Below the pieces are notes generated by a model. The model was not told the origin of the DNA. It saw only the letters and a program-made list of their open reading frames with translations, and made no database searches. The position numbers and the translations under genes are program-made. 64,000 bases of DNA, taken from assembly GCF_000321225.1 (NCBI RefSeq), contig NW_004450467.1, forward strand, positions 771,099 through 835,098, read 5' to 3'. Positions 42,405 to 53,447 of the stretch are shown here, in pieces. How positions within the stretch are numbered: position 1 is the stretch's first letter; the number at the start of each line of letters is the position of its first letter. Origin of the DNA: Odobenus rosmarus divergens (Eukaryota > Chordata > Mammalia > Carnivora > Odobenidae).

Positions 42405-42600
42405 CTAACAGTGGCTAGCATTTTTCTGACTGACTGCCATATGCCAGGTGCCTACTGTACTTATAATTTTATATGCATTGTGTCATTTAAGACTCATAAA
42501 CATTCCAGAAAGGCATTACTGTAACCCGCATTTTCAGAAAAGACTGGCATTAGAGAGAGTTTTTAAGGTCATAATGCTGGTGAATGGTAGAGTCAAGAAA
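42405..42600 (+). repeat. MIR-type ancient SINE
   Basis: GTGGCTAGCATTTTTCTGAC, CATATGCCAGGTGCCTACTG and TGTCATTTAAGACTCATAAAC follow the MIR layout. Confidence 0.7.
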
Positions 42601-44150
42601 AAGGCCAGGTCAAGGCCATGGTAGAAAGTTGTTGTTCAATGATAGATGATTTCAGTTCAGAAGAGTAATGTTCCCCAACTTGAGGGTCGTGACTCCTTGT
42701 GGTCCCCAAAATGGTAAAGAGTTTTCTGTGAATTATTTTGAAAGTCTAATGGAAATCTTCTATTTACCCTCTAATGGATAACTGAGTTTGTTTCCCATTA
42801 CCAAGGAAAGGGAGTTTGTTTGTTAGATACAATTTTTCAAATTATGGATCCAGGGGAAAGACTAATGAAGAGATCATTGTTTAAAAAAAAAAAAAAGTTG
42901 GAAATGAAAAGTTTAGAGTACTGACATTGCAGAAATCATTAAAATGATAAAACATTTTAAAATCACAACTTTATATCATCTACATTCATATACTCTAAAG
43001 TAGATTTTCACTTACAAATATTTGTTTGTTCACCAAACTATTAGTAGCAACTAATGGACCTTCAAATATTTTGGATTTGGCAGATAAAAGTTCTTTTTTC
43101 AAACATGTGCACACAAAAATTGGGTCGTAAAAGGAAGATGGAAAAGGAAGGCAAGACAATACTATCCCCTTTTGTGATGTGATCACAATCTCTGCAAATA
43201 GATATACCAGGCTGGTATTAAAGACCATCAAGTTGAACCTTTCACTTTGCACTTTTTTCCCCCACCAATAATAATAAAAAAGGACTAAGACAAATGAGAG
43301 TAATTTTTCACACACGCTAGACATCACATCAATACATTCATAAAAAAAAGTTATCGTTGAAATCTTATACATCTCTAAATTCTCCAATTTGAAAACAATT
43401 ATCTTTTCTAATGTCATAAAAATCAAGATGGCATGAATAACACGGACCCTCATTTATTTGTCAAAACTTGGAACTTAGGCTCCAGCAAATCCAGAAAAGT
43501 TGTCAATCTGATCACCTACCTTTAAAAAAGTCTGAAAAGTAAAGCATAATAATGCTCAGATACAAGACAAAGTGTCCAGGCTGCAGCTGTGATCCTGGGC
43601 CTGTGACCCACAACAAAGTCATGGTGTTACAGGGATAAGCATCCAGGATCTGGGGAAAGTAATTAGAAGTTGAATTTATAAACATTTAGGTAGTATGGAA
43701 GGACTATAATTTTTTCCTCCGTTTTAGCATTTTTACACAACTAACACGGAGCATAAAGCACCTCATCTCCTGTACCAGCATAAAACAAATCTAAAGTTCA
43801 GTTCCTGGATCAATGTGAATTATAAAAAAAACTTAAGGCTTTACTTAAGCACTTACAAACACCACGAAAACTGCAGAAACAATGAAACCCATGAGGAATC
43901 TTCGGATTTTCCAAAATTTTTTTTTTCTTCTTAATTTTAGGGCCGTTACAAGGGCTATTTCAAGGCTTACGTCCAATTACCATCCTAGTACTATTAAATG
44001 ATCACTTAAAATGCTTTTGTTTTAAATTTCTCTTAGTAAAATGTTAGCAAGGTGCAAATAGAAGAAACTCCTGGAACACAGAACGGGGCTGTTAGCAAGT
44101 TTCAATGACATCGTTTCTGGTAGGATTCCCCTATTTCTCAACAAGGATCA
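42601..44150. other. Gene-free stretch left of the CpG island
   Basis: AT-rich; the 152-codon minus-strand frame at 42995-43453 has no recognised relatives and is probably chance. Confidence 0.5.
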
Positions 44151-44194
44151 CAGTGCTCTTGTCTGCACTTTTCTCTCTCCTTAGGAAACTTTCC

Positions 44195-44935
44195 AGAGGC
44201 ATATGGAGTTGCAGGGACCCCAGGCCCACCGACCTGCTCCTAGAGAAATCATCCCCGAGCAAGAGCTCCCTGGGACCGACCCGGCGCGGCGCCACAAGTC
44301 CCCCCACGGACCGCCGGGGCGAGGTGCGTCCTCCCCTCCGGTTCTCCCCGCACGTTCTTCACACGCTCCCCCTCCAGGTCTACAGGCCGGCCCGGGGCGC
44401 GCCCTCCACCCTGGGGCCGGGAAGCGGCACCGCCTCCAGGGCCCGCAGGCCCCGCCCCCTCCCCGGGCTCCTCGCCACACCCGCCGGGCCCTGACCCCCT
44501 ACCTGGCCCGGAAGCGGGCGCCTCCTTACTCCCCTCCCGGGGCTCGGGAACGTGCTTCCTCCCCGCCGCGTCCCCGCCGCACCCAGCCCCGCGCCGAGAG
44601 AGATCGCGCGCCACTTGCGCCTCGGAACCTCGCTGGGCGGTGGGCTGGCGGCGGGGGCCGCGAGGGTCTTTCCGGGACCCGGCCCGCGCCTCCCTGGCCT
44701 GGTGCCGGGGACGCGGGGCAAGGGGGATGCAGCGCCCACCCTGGGGCGCCCCCCAGATCCCTGGAACCTCCCGGACATGCCCAGGGTCCTGGAGCAAATT
44801 CACCTAATTTTAATGCGCGGTGTCTTTCTCCCCCCGCGCCCCCCAAGAACTTCCCCAATCTATGGGGCTCAAGCCCCCGCCTGAAAATAAGCATCGGTTT
44901 TAGACCTGCGAAAGGAAAGTGACTAATGAAGTCAC
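44195..44935. promoter_or_regulatory. CpG island, candidate promoter
   Basis: About 740 bp are strongly GC-rich with CpGs retained throughout (for example GACCCGGCGCGGCGCC and CGCGCCGAGAGAGATCGCGC), in sharp contrast to AT-rich flanks. It is repeat-free and stands alone in the window. It lies 16.5 kb upstream of the MYO3A first coding exon, and a 5' UTR exon must exist upstream of 27723, so a MYO3A promoter is possible. Potential donors exist on both strands: GCGAG then GTGCGT near 44323 (plus), and CCAG then GTAGGGGG near 44502 (minus). The orientation is therefore undecided, and it could equally start an unannotated divergent transcript. The long open frames across it on both strands are what GC-rich DNA gives by chance. 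Confidence 0.7.
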
Positions 44936-45598
44936 CCACAGGTACCAATTCACTTTGGCGGTTTAAGGAACCTGGGGCTCAGGCTGAATGGAAGCTGGAA
45001 ACTCTGCTTCAGGAAGACTCCTGTTAATTACCAGTCCTCTAGCTGGTCCCGTGCGGCGCCAGGCCTGTCCTCCCTGTCCTGACGGTTCTGAGCTTCCTGA
45101 ATGGGTCCATGCTGACCACATTCCCCTCAACAGCTTCAAGGGACATTGGGCACACAGTTAAGCCTTCCTCCCACCACCCTCCCCTTCAACAGGTGGGAAC
45201 CACAGTCAAGATGTCCTTTGATTCTGTTAATAATCTAAATGGGTCTGACATTCATGATGTTATCTAAGTGAGAAGAATTCTAGAAGAGAACAGAGGTCAT
45301 CTGGTCCTAATCAATGCATCTGCCTTAACAAAAACATTATCATTTGAATAGATGCCAAAAAGGCATTCAGTATATTCAAGATCCTTCCTCAGAAAGATCT
45401 TTGAACTCTAGAAATTGAACAATGAATTTTTCTCAGAATATCGTATTATACCTCAGACACATCTGGTACCTGAGGATATCTCAGAATATTGAGAATATCG
45501 TATCAATACTAACATGTAAACAGACTCAAAATTTTAAGTTACTTCTTTAAAAACCAGCATATCAAATATATTATTTAACATAATAAAAAGAAGTAACC
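44936..45598. other. Gene-free stretch right of the CpG island
   Basis: No named repeat. Around 45430-45510 the motif GAATATCGTAT occurs twice. Confidence 0.5.
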
Positions 45599-45796
45599 GG
45601 GCGCCTGGGTGGCTCAGTTGGTTAAGCTACTGCCTTCGGCTCAGGTCATGATCCTGGAGTCCCGGGATCGAGTCCCACATCGGGCTCCCTGCTCGGCAGG
45701 GAGTCTGCTTCTCCCTCTGACCCTCTTCCCTCTCGTGCTCTCTATCTCTCATTCTCTCTCTCTCAAATAAATAAATAAAATCTTAAAAAAAAAAAA
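45599..45796 (+). mobile_element. Can-SINE
   Basis: Full-length copy with TSD AAGTAACC at 45591-45598 and 45797-45804; almost identical to the copies at 6629 and 23638, so the same young subfamily. Confidence 0.95.
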
Positions 45797-46119
45797 AAGT
45801 AACCAACTGGCCACACACAAAATAAAATAGGCCAACAATAACCAATTAAAATACAATGGGAAAATGGATGCCATTTACAATAGCAACAAAGAATATGAAA
45901 TAACTGGGAATGATAAAAAAATGAGAAATGTAGATCTAAAAAGAAAAATGCAGGACTATTGAGAAAGTATTTATGAAATATTTTATTAACTAAGGAGACA
46001 GAGGATATCCTTAAGTGAAAAAACAAAATTTTAAATACACAATTATTACCTCCTAAATTAAGAGACAAAAATATTCTAGAATTCATTTGAGAAATTACAT
46101 AAACTAGAAAAGCTAAGGC
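45797..46119. repeat. Probable L1 fragment
   Basis: Plus strand reads AAAATGGATGCCATTTACAATAG-like L1 ORF2 sequence followed by a TATTGAGAAAGT region; short and diverged. Confidence 0.4.
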
Positions 46120-46618
46120 CAGTGGTTCTCAGACTGTGGTCTTGGGGCATCTGAGGTCATTCAAGGGGTTCACAAAATCAAAATTGCTTTCATGATAGTA
46201 TTAAGACTTTTTTTTTCCACTCCTTTTTCAGTATCCATTCTTTCACAAGTATACAGTCAGGTTGGCTACATCCTATGTGTTATCCCAAGAGGCTGGATGC
46301 TGAAGCAGATATACCTTCTATCATGCCAAGCATGAAACAAATTTGCAAGAATGTAAAGGAATGCCATCCCTTCCACTAAATTTCTTTTGTTTTGGGAAAC
46401 TGTAGTTATTGTTCATTAAAAAATGTTATCTATACTAACATGCAATGAATTTACTAGTGTTTTTAAATTAATTTTTAAGTAAATATATTTTTAAATTTCT
46501 CAAATTTCTAATATGGTAAATATCAGGAGACATAACACACAAACAAAAGCGCTTTGGTGTCCTCAAATGATTTTTAAGAGTGTAAAAGAGGGTCTAAGAC
46601 CAAAAAGTTTGAGAACCT
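46120..46618. mobile_element. hAT-like DNA transposon remnant
   Basis: Left end CAGTGGTTCTCAGACT faces right end AAGTTTGAGAACCTTTC, imperfect terminal inverted repeats of the kind seen in hAT/Charlie elements. About 0.5 kb, no ORF. Confidence 0.7.
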
Positions 46619-48184
46619 TTCGATAACAATGAAATAAAAACATATTCGTAAACTACAATAATTAAGAGTATGGCACAACACAAGAATAGAATAGTATGTA
46701 CAATCCAATCAGCCTAAGACCATCAAGGACAAAACGTGTGGTCTCACTGTCAAGTTTACCGACTCATTGCAGCAGTGGCAACTGTCCACCATGAGGCAGA
46801 GTTTTGATAAGCTCAAAGCCCAGCAGGGCTGGGAGTAATGGGGCCAACATGAGGGTTGGACTGCAGAATGAACCCAGGGTTTGCTTCCTTGGATAAACTT
46901 GGAATGTCATATTCAGAAACACCTCATGTGAAGCTCTGCTCCTGAGTTGTAAAATCAAGGCCATTTGTCTGTATCAAAGTGAGTTAGACCTCCGAGCAAG
47001 AGGGGGATGTTTCATTCTTACTGATATAATTTCAAAAATTAAAATTTCTGATCGTCTAGGATTTTAGAGAACACAATTTTCCAATGAGTAAGAAAGTAGT
47101 AGTTACTCAAAGATGTCTGTAGTGACACTTTAGAACTGCAATGTGCCCTTGGAAGAAATACGGTTTCCTGTTCATCTTGCAGCTGGCTGTCCCAGTCTGA
47201 TAAATAGCCAGGTGGATTTTTACTTTCTCAGTCTGTTCGTTTTGCTTTTCAAAAGAAACTGATTAAATAGTTCCAAATAGATTTGGGTTAAATTGACCAA
47301 TTATTTTCCTTTATGGTTTGCCAATAGATACAAGAACTTAACATATGATGTGAAGCCATAAAAAGCCATACAGGAGAAAAATTTTATTCAATAAATGATT
47401 TTAGGACTACTGGCTAGCTTTTGGCAAATATATAATTAGATCAGTGTGTCAAACCATGCATAAGAGAAATATGATAAGGATTAAAAATTTTGATTTAGAA
47501 AATCAAACCAGAAGTCTAGAAAAAATAAAATTAATATCTATAAAATATCTGGATGGAAAAATATTTTACGTTTAAAAGCAATCATATAGGAAAACAACTG
47601 GCAAAATTAACTAAATAATGTAGTATTCCCCTTGAAAATATCAACCAAAACAAACAAAAAACAACGGATACAAAAAAGGGAACAATACTCTGGAAGAAAT
47701 AAGTGCAGCAGATCAAATAGGGTTTATATCTTTAATATATCTTAAAAAGTGCAATGAAATTGTTAAGAAAATCTCCAGGACTTTAACAGATAAAGAATAA
47801 AGAGATGACAAATGCTCTATTGAGAGGGAGGGCAGGAGGCTGTAGCCACATGAAGTATTACCTTGGTAATTCTATGTGGGTCTGGATTGAGAAGTTAAAT
47901 AAAGGCCAGGAGAAGAGGGTCACAGTCAGGAAAGGCTTCTTAGAGGAGTTGTTTGGTTTGAGGCATAAGGCTATGTAGGAGCTCACTTGGTAGAAGAAAG
48001 AAGGTCACATCAGACAGACGGAGCAGCCCGTGCAGAAAGACAAACCTGAAGGAAAACACAATGCTTCAATATGGCTGAAGAGGCATTGGAAATAAAGCTG
48101 TAAAATGGGTGAGTTTGGCAAAAAGGCCCGCATGCCCAGCCAAAGAGATGTATTTGACCATGGGAGTTATTAAAGAATATTTGG
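46619..48184. other. Gene-free stretch
   Basis: AT-rich to 47800, then a block (47820-48060) that looks like L2 (AGGAAAGGCTTCTTAGAGGA). No gene recognised. Confidence 0.45.
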
Positions 48185-48383
48185 GGGTGCCTGGGTGGCT
48201 CAGTTGGTTAAGCATCTGCCTTCGGCTCAGGTCATGATCCCAGGGTTCTGGAATCAAGTCCCGCAAGGGGCTGCCAGCTCTGCGGGGAGCCCTCCTCTCT
48301 CTCTCCCTCTGCCACTCCCCCTGCTTGTGTGCTCTCTCTCTCTCTTTGTCAAACAAACAAATAAATAAAATATTTTTTTAAAA
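48185..48383 (+). mobile_element. Can-SINE
   Basis: Full-length copy; TSD AAAGAATATTTGG at about 48172-48184 and 48384-48396. Confidence 0.95.
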
Positions 48384-48396
48384 AAAGAATATTTGG

Positions 48397-50439
48397 TAGT
48401 GAATACCACAATCTAATAGTGGAGACAGAAAGAGGTGACTTTGGGGGCTCCCAAGGATTTCTGACGGCCAGACTTGGTAACTGAATGTGGAAGAGAGGCG
48501 AAGGAGTTGAGAATCACTGAAATGTTGCCTTGGCTGTCATGACACAGAAAGGAATCTTATTTTTGTCATCAGTAGACTCCCCCCCTTCCTCCTGTCCCCC
48601 GCAAGATATCTATTTTTGACGGAGGAATAACTTGATAGGTGTACTTGGACACACACACTATCCTCCCTGCCCCCACCAAGGAGCGTGCTTGGTTTATAAC
48701 AAATGGTTGCAGAACTGTCTTCCAGGAAAGTTGGGTTCAGCCATCTGAGGGCTTTGTTCTGCTGAGTAGAATTGAAAAGTTTAGGAAAAGATTCTGGGCA
48801 AAGAATGAGGGGCCCGGGAACCATTTGATAATGTTTTGCTGGAGCATGAGGGAATGGAACCACCCTCTGCCTCTCCGTGAAAACTCCAGTAAAATCTGCA
48901 GGAGGGATCAGGTAGATTTGGGATGGAAATAAGACGAAGTATGAAGTCTGGCCTCAAGACACCTCAGACAGACGCAACGTATTGTAGTTGCGTGAACTAG
49001 GTAGAGAACTGTGGTCCCATAAAACAAAGAACTGCGGTCCCAGAAACCAAACCGAAAACAGCAGGAGGTGGGATTTGGGATGGAAACGACGAATTCTAAA
49101 TTTTACATATTGAGTTTGAAGTGTAAATGATTATTAGGCATAAGAGACAGCTTTTTGAGAATGTTCAAAGTCTCTCTCTTTTAGAGTACATCCATATTTG
49201 TGTGTGGCTCCAGAAAGGGTGGGGTTTGCTTTTCTTTTGTCTTCTGTGTCGCTTTTTTCTGCTCTTAAGCTCTCTTCACTGGGTTAGTTCTCTGCCTTCT
49301 CACCGTATTTTTTTTCTACTGTTATTTTTTTTCCCTTTTATCTAGGAGATGCTCATCCTCCCCATCAGAGGTTGACGGGAGTAAATCGCACTCATATTCT
49401 GAATTATTTCTAACAAATCAGAAATGAGCCACAAAGAGCTGAGGCTCAGAGTACAATGTCATCTTTATTACTGTTCAAACAGAATTGAAGAGTAAGCCCA
49501 GGCCTCTTACCTCCCATCCTAGTTTTAACCCACCCATCCAGTGTCAGGCAGAGAGGCTCAGAGAAAGCAGACAATTCAGTGGACTTGCCAGAAGCCGACC
49601 CCACCTTGGAAGCTCACGGCACCTTGTGAGTGAGCCCAGCCCAACACGTGCAGAGATCTAGAGGGCAAGCAAGGGAAGGAACAGCACCCAGTCCTGCTTT
49701 CTGAACCTCAGAAGCTCCTCCTTGCCAGATCTGCACATGAACCCCAGTCCAATTACATTTGTTCTCAAATGTATCCTTATCTCTATTCCACTGGTATTGC
49801 CTTAATTTACACGTCACCCTCCTAGTGTGTTCCACCTTTCTCCTGATTTTTGCCTCTGCCTTGTGCTCTCAACTTTATAATAAGTTAAATCATTAAAGGT
49901 ATTCCTCAAACCCTTGGTAAGAAGGTTCCTTGCATTGATAGCACATCTGTGTGGTGATCCCCCAAGCAAAAAAAAAAAAAAAACAAGCCGGAAGTCTTAC
50001 TACCAGGTCTCTCTTTTAAACGTGCAAGCTTTCTTCAAGTGCATGATCTCCTTTTATGTGCCCAATATTCCTCTCTCATGGAAAGTCCTGTAAGGTAGGT
50101 GTCTATATTTATTGGCAAGGAAACTGAAGCAGGCACTCAATAATGGCTACTCAAAGGTCACAATCTTATTAAAGTTTCATCACTTCGAGATAAGAAATTC
50201 CAAAGGCTGCTACCTCTGTAAATGTTCAAAATAGAGTTTGATTTTCACAGAGGGATCAAGGATGAAATCATGATGCTTCAAATTGTCTAAACACCATTTA
50301 CAGCTTCCCAGTGATGGGCGAGGCTTTGGCCGGGTGGGTCTTCCTTGGCACCTTTCTCTAGCTCCATTCAAACTGAGCACCCGCTCTCCTCTCTACTTAC
50401 TGAACTGTTAAAATCTCAGTCGTGATACACTTGATTGTT
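48397..50439. other. Gene-free stretch
   Basis: Two kb with no SINE or LINE I can name and no recognised exon. Open frames at 48537-48932 overlap on opposite strands and look like chance. Confidence 0.5.
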
Positions 50440-50636
50440 TTTTTTTTTTAAGATTTTATTTATTTATTTGACAGAGAGAGACACAGCAAGAGAGGGAATA
50501 CAAGCAGGGGGAGTAGGGGAGGGAGAAGTAGGCTTCCCGCAGAGCAGGGAGCCTGATGCTGGGCTCGATCCCAGGACCCTGGGATCATGACCTGAGCCGA
50601 AGGCAGACGCTTAACGACTGAGCCACCCAGGCGCCC
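50440..50636 (-). mobile_element. Can-SINE
   Basis: Full-length reverse copy; TSD CTTGATTGTT at 50430-50439 and 50637-50646. Confidence 0.95.
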
Positions 50637-50646
50637 CTTGATTGTT

Positions 50647-51200
50647 CATTTCCTGTGGAAAAGCCTTTACCAGAATCAGTATGACGGGTATGGTAGGCAT
50701 TTTTTTTAAGAATTTCATCCCTTCATTCTTGATTCATCACTCCATAAATATTTACTCAGTGTTTCTATAGGCTAGAGCTGTTCTAGGCATTGACTTTGAA
50801 ACCAATCTTTGCCATATATACCTGTAAAACATTCGCAGCATTTACTCACTCTCTATATGAGCTGACACTCTGTAACTAAGTGGAGGACTACTAATATCAG
50901 ATTACTAATATAAATGATACTCAGTTGAGACTAACACATCCTTTCACCACTAACCTTATGTAAATCATCTAACTTGTCTGGATTCAAAACTGGTTCAAAA
51001 AGTTGGTCCAGGTGTTTTCTTAATCTTAGCTTTGGGCCCTTTGGCTGGTTGCCTCCTTGCTATCAGTTTCTCAGCGCTAAGGACCTGTAAACATTTACAT
51101 ATGCATTAGGCTATTACGCTGGTGCAAGCATACCAAAACTATCATTTTTACTTCATCTATTGAGGCAGAGTCCAAGATTTGACTTATATGTGTCTGTAAA
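50647..51200. other. Gene-free stretch
   Basis: A MIR or L2 scrap may lie at 50740-50800 (AAATATTTACTCAGTGTTTC). Nothing else. Confidence 0.45.
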
Positions 51201-51214
51201 ATATTCCACATTTT

Positions 51215-51500
51215 GGGCACCTGGGTGGCTCAGACGGTTAAACGTCTGCCTTCGGCTCAGGTCATGATCCCAGGGTCCTGGGATCGAGCTCCGAGTCGGG
51301 CTCCCTGCTCCGCGGGAAGCCTGCTTCTCCCTCTCCCGCTCCCCCTGCTTGTGTTCTCTCTCTCGCTGCGGGATCGAGTCCCCCATCGGGCTCCCTGCTC
51401 AGCAGGGAGTCTGCTTCTCCCTCTGGCCCTCCCCCCTCTCATGTGCTCTCTCTCTCTCATTCTTTCTCTCTCAAATAAATAAATAAAATCTTTAAAAAAA
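51215..51500 (+). mobile_element. Composite Can-SINE with internal partial duplication
   Basis: One head (GGGCACCTGGGTGGCTCAG) is followed by two successive bodies: the segment from GGGATCGAG through the GGGCTCCCTGCTC box and TC-rich part is present at about 51281-51365 and again at 51369-51470. One 14-bp TSD, ATATTCCACATTTT (51201-51214 and 51501-51514), bounds the whole. Confidence 0.93.
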
Positions 51501-51514
51501 ATATTCCACATTTT

Positions 51515-51953
51515 AAGACGTCATTGGGGTCACCGACTTGATTTTTCTTTATGAATTTTGAACTTCTGCCATTGCTTTGCATTAGGTTGTGTGGGAGGGA
51601 GGAACTGTGTAATACCACTATGTAATTTAGTTGAAATGTTCACTGCCGTAGAGTGTATGCAAGCTGCCTCAAATAGCGCGCGTTGCATAGGCTTTCTTTC
51701 CCTCTTGCTCCTTATGTGTCAGGCAGTAAAACAATGAACAGAAAGGAAGAACAGGTCTTGTTTGGTGAATGATGATTTTTGTTGGTGATCATTTTTTTTT
51801 TACCTTGACCTACATTCATTTAGGATCAGATACTTCCACTGACGCTCATCGGTTGGCAAGATAATGTATCAAATAATCATTATCAAAATAAAATGGTTGG
51901 TTTGGATTCTTAATCAGAAATTAAACCGTAGTTTAAAAATAGTTTCATTTAGG
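51515..51953. other. Gene-free stretch
   Basis: No named element. Confidence 0.5.
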
Positions 51954-51999
51954 GGTGCCTGGGTGGCGCAGTCAGTTGCGCGACCAACTCTTGGTGGCG
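51954..51999 (+). mobile_element. Head-only Can-SINE fragment
   Basis: GGGGTGCCTGGGTGGCGCAG then TCAGTTGCGCGACCAACTC, the tRNA-like part only, with no body or A-rich tail. Confidence 0.75.
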
Positions 52000-53284
52000 A
52001 AAAAGGACAGGAATGGAGGCTGTGAAGTAGGGTTTACTTTTTAGAAAGTAGAGGAAGGCATTTAATATCTTTCCTTCAGAATATTTATCGCTAACATAGC
52101 TTTTTAAAAATCTGAAGTGTGTTGAGAGATTTCTTGGTTCTGTTTTTTGTTTCTGTTTGTTGTTTAAGTTCTCTCTGGATTATTGCAGACTGTTTATAAT
52201 TGTGCATTTTTCCTTATGGAGCATTTTGGGTTGGAAGATAGAGGGTCATGGTAGGAGGGAATTTAAGGGAAATTTCAACATCATATACTTCAACCCCCTA
52301 TTTTATAGAGTAGGACGCTGGGGGTTAATTCACTTGCCTGAGGTCACACATCAAGTAGGTAGCATACCCCAAGGGAAGAACGCTGACTTTCTTTCTCTTG
52401 GCCCACATTCTTGCCAGAACATTGCACTCACTGCCTGATTAATCTTAGGGTGGGTTTGGGGCTGCTGGGAACTCACTTGGGAAGGTACCCATGGTATACA
52501 AATAGATACAAATTATGATCTTTATTTTTAAGCTTATAGTTGTGGACCCCAACAGAGTTCCTACAGAAAACGGAGACCCTTAGATCTCCTTATGTCAACG
52601 TTTTGGATTTGACAATCCTAGTTGTAAAGGATCCATGTATAGAAAGAGAATTAAGAAAATAATTTTTAATTTCATTACAAAATATGGATCAAAAGCTTCC
52701 TGTATGCCAGGTGTATTCTCAGTGTAGGGGATATAACAATCCAAGAAATGGTCAAAATCCCTGCTTGAATGGAGCTTGTGTTCTAGTTGTAGAGACTAAA
52801 TAAGTCAAATATATTTCACTTCTGATGGTAACAAATTTGAAAAGAATAGAGCAGGGAAAGGGGATAAAAAGTTGGGCATAGAGGCTGTCAAAAGTAGTGT
52901 GGGGAGGGGCAGGGCCAACTGAGAAGGTGGCATTCAGGCCCTATGGGAATAAGGATCCAAGAATTAACATGGTGGCTGGAGCCCATGAAACACAGAAGCT
53001 TTTTCTACCCCATGGAGAAGTGTCCTCCTGTGGGGCAGGGCTGTCTCTACTGAAGCACCCGGATCTCCAGGGTGTCTTGTTTAATCACTCTTCACTCCTA
53101 TCACTGGGGGTGAGGCCACTGTGAGTTTACTTTCTGCCCCAAAGTATCCCAAGTGTTTAGTAATTTAAAAGGTGATGAGCCCTTGACATCGAGGAGGCGG
53201 CACAGGAAGAAGGAACTAAGAGCTGGGAGCTAATCCACAGTGAGTCTGAGATTGTGCAAAACACTTGACATTAGTATCCAAACT
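52000..53284. other. Gene-free stretch with MIR/L2 scraps
   Basis: A MIR-like piece at about 52285-52360 (TTGCCTGAGGTCACACATCA) and an L2/MIR-like piece at about 52690-52800 (TGTATGCCAGGTGTATTCTC). No gene. Confidence 0.5.
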
Positions 53285-53441
53285 GTTCTTTTTCCAGCTC
53301 TATTGAGATATAATTGATATATACACTGTGTAAGTTTTAAGGAGTCCACGTATTGATTTCATACATTTACATGTTGCAAAATGATTACCACCATAGCATT
53401 AGCTAATACTCCTAGCTTGTCCATTTCATTTTTGTGGTGAG

Positions 53442-53447
53442 AATATT
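53442..53447. repeat. LTR target-site duplication, left
   Basis: AATATT, identical to 54466-54471. Confidence 0.85.

Noticed and set aside
42995..43453. 152-codon minus-strand open frame
   Set aside because: No recognisable domain, low-complexity hydrophobic composition and no promoter or splice context; likely chance in AT-rich DNA.
44105..44948. Several long overlapping open frames on both strands (up to 239 codons)
   Set aside because: They coincide with the CpG island, run in several frames at once, are Pro/Arg/Gly/Ala-rich and match no family; GC-rich DNA lacks stop codons by chance.
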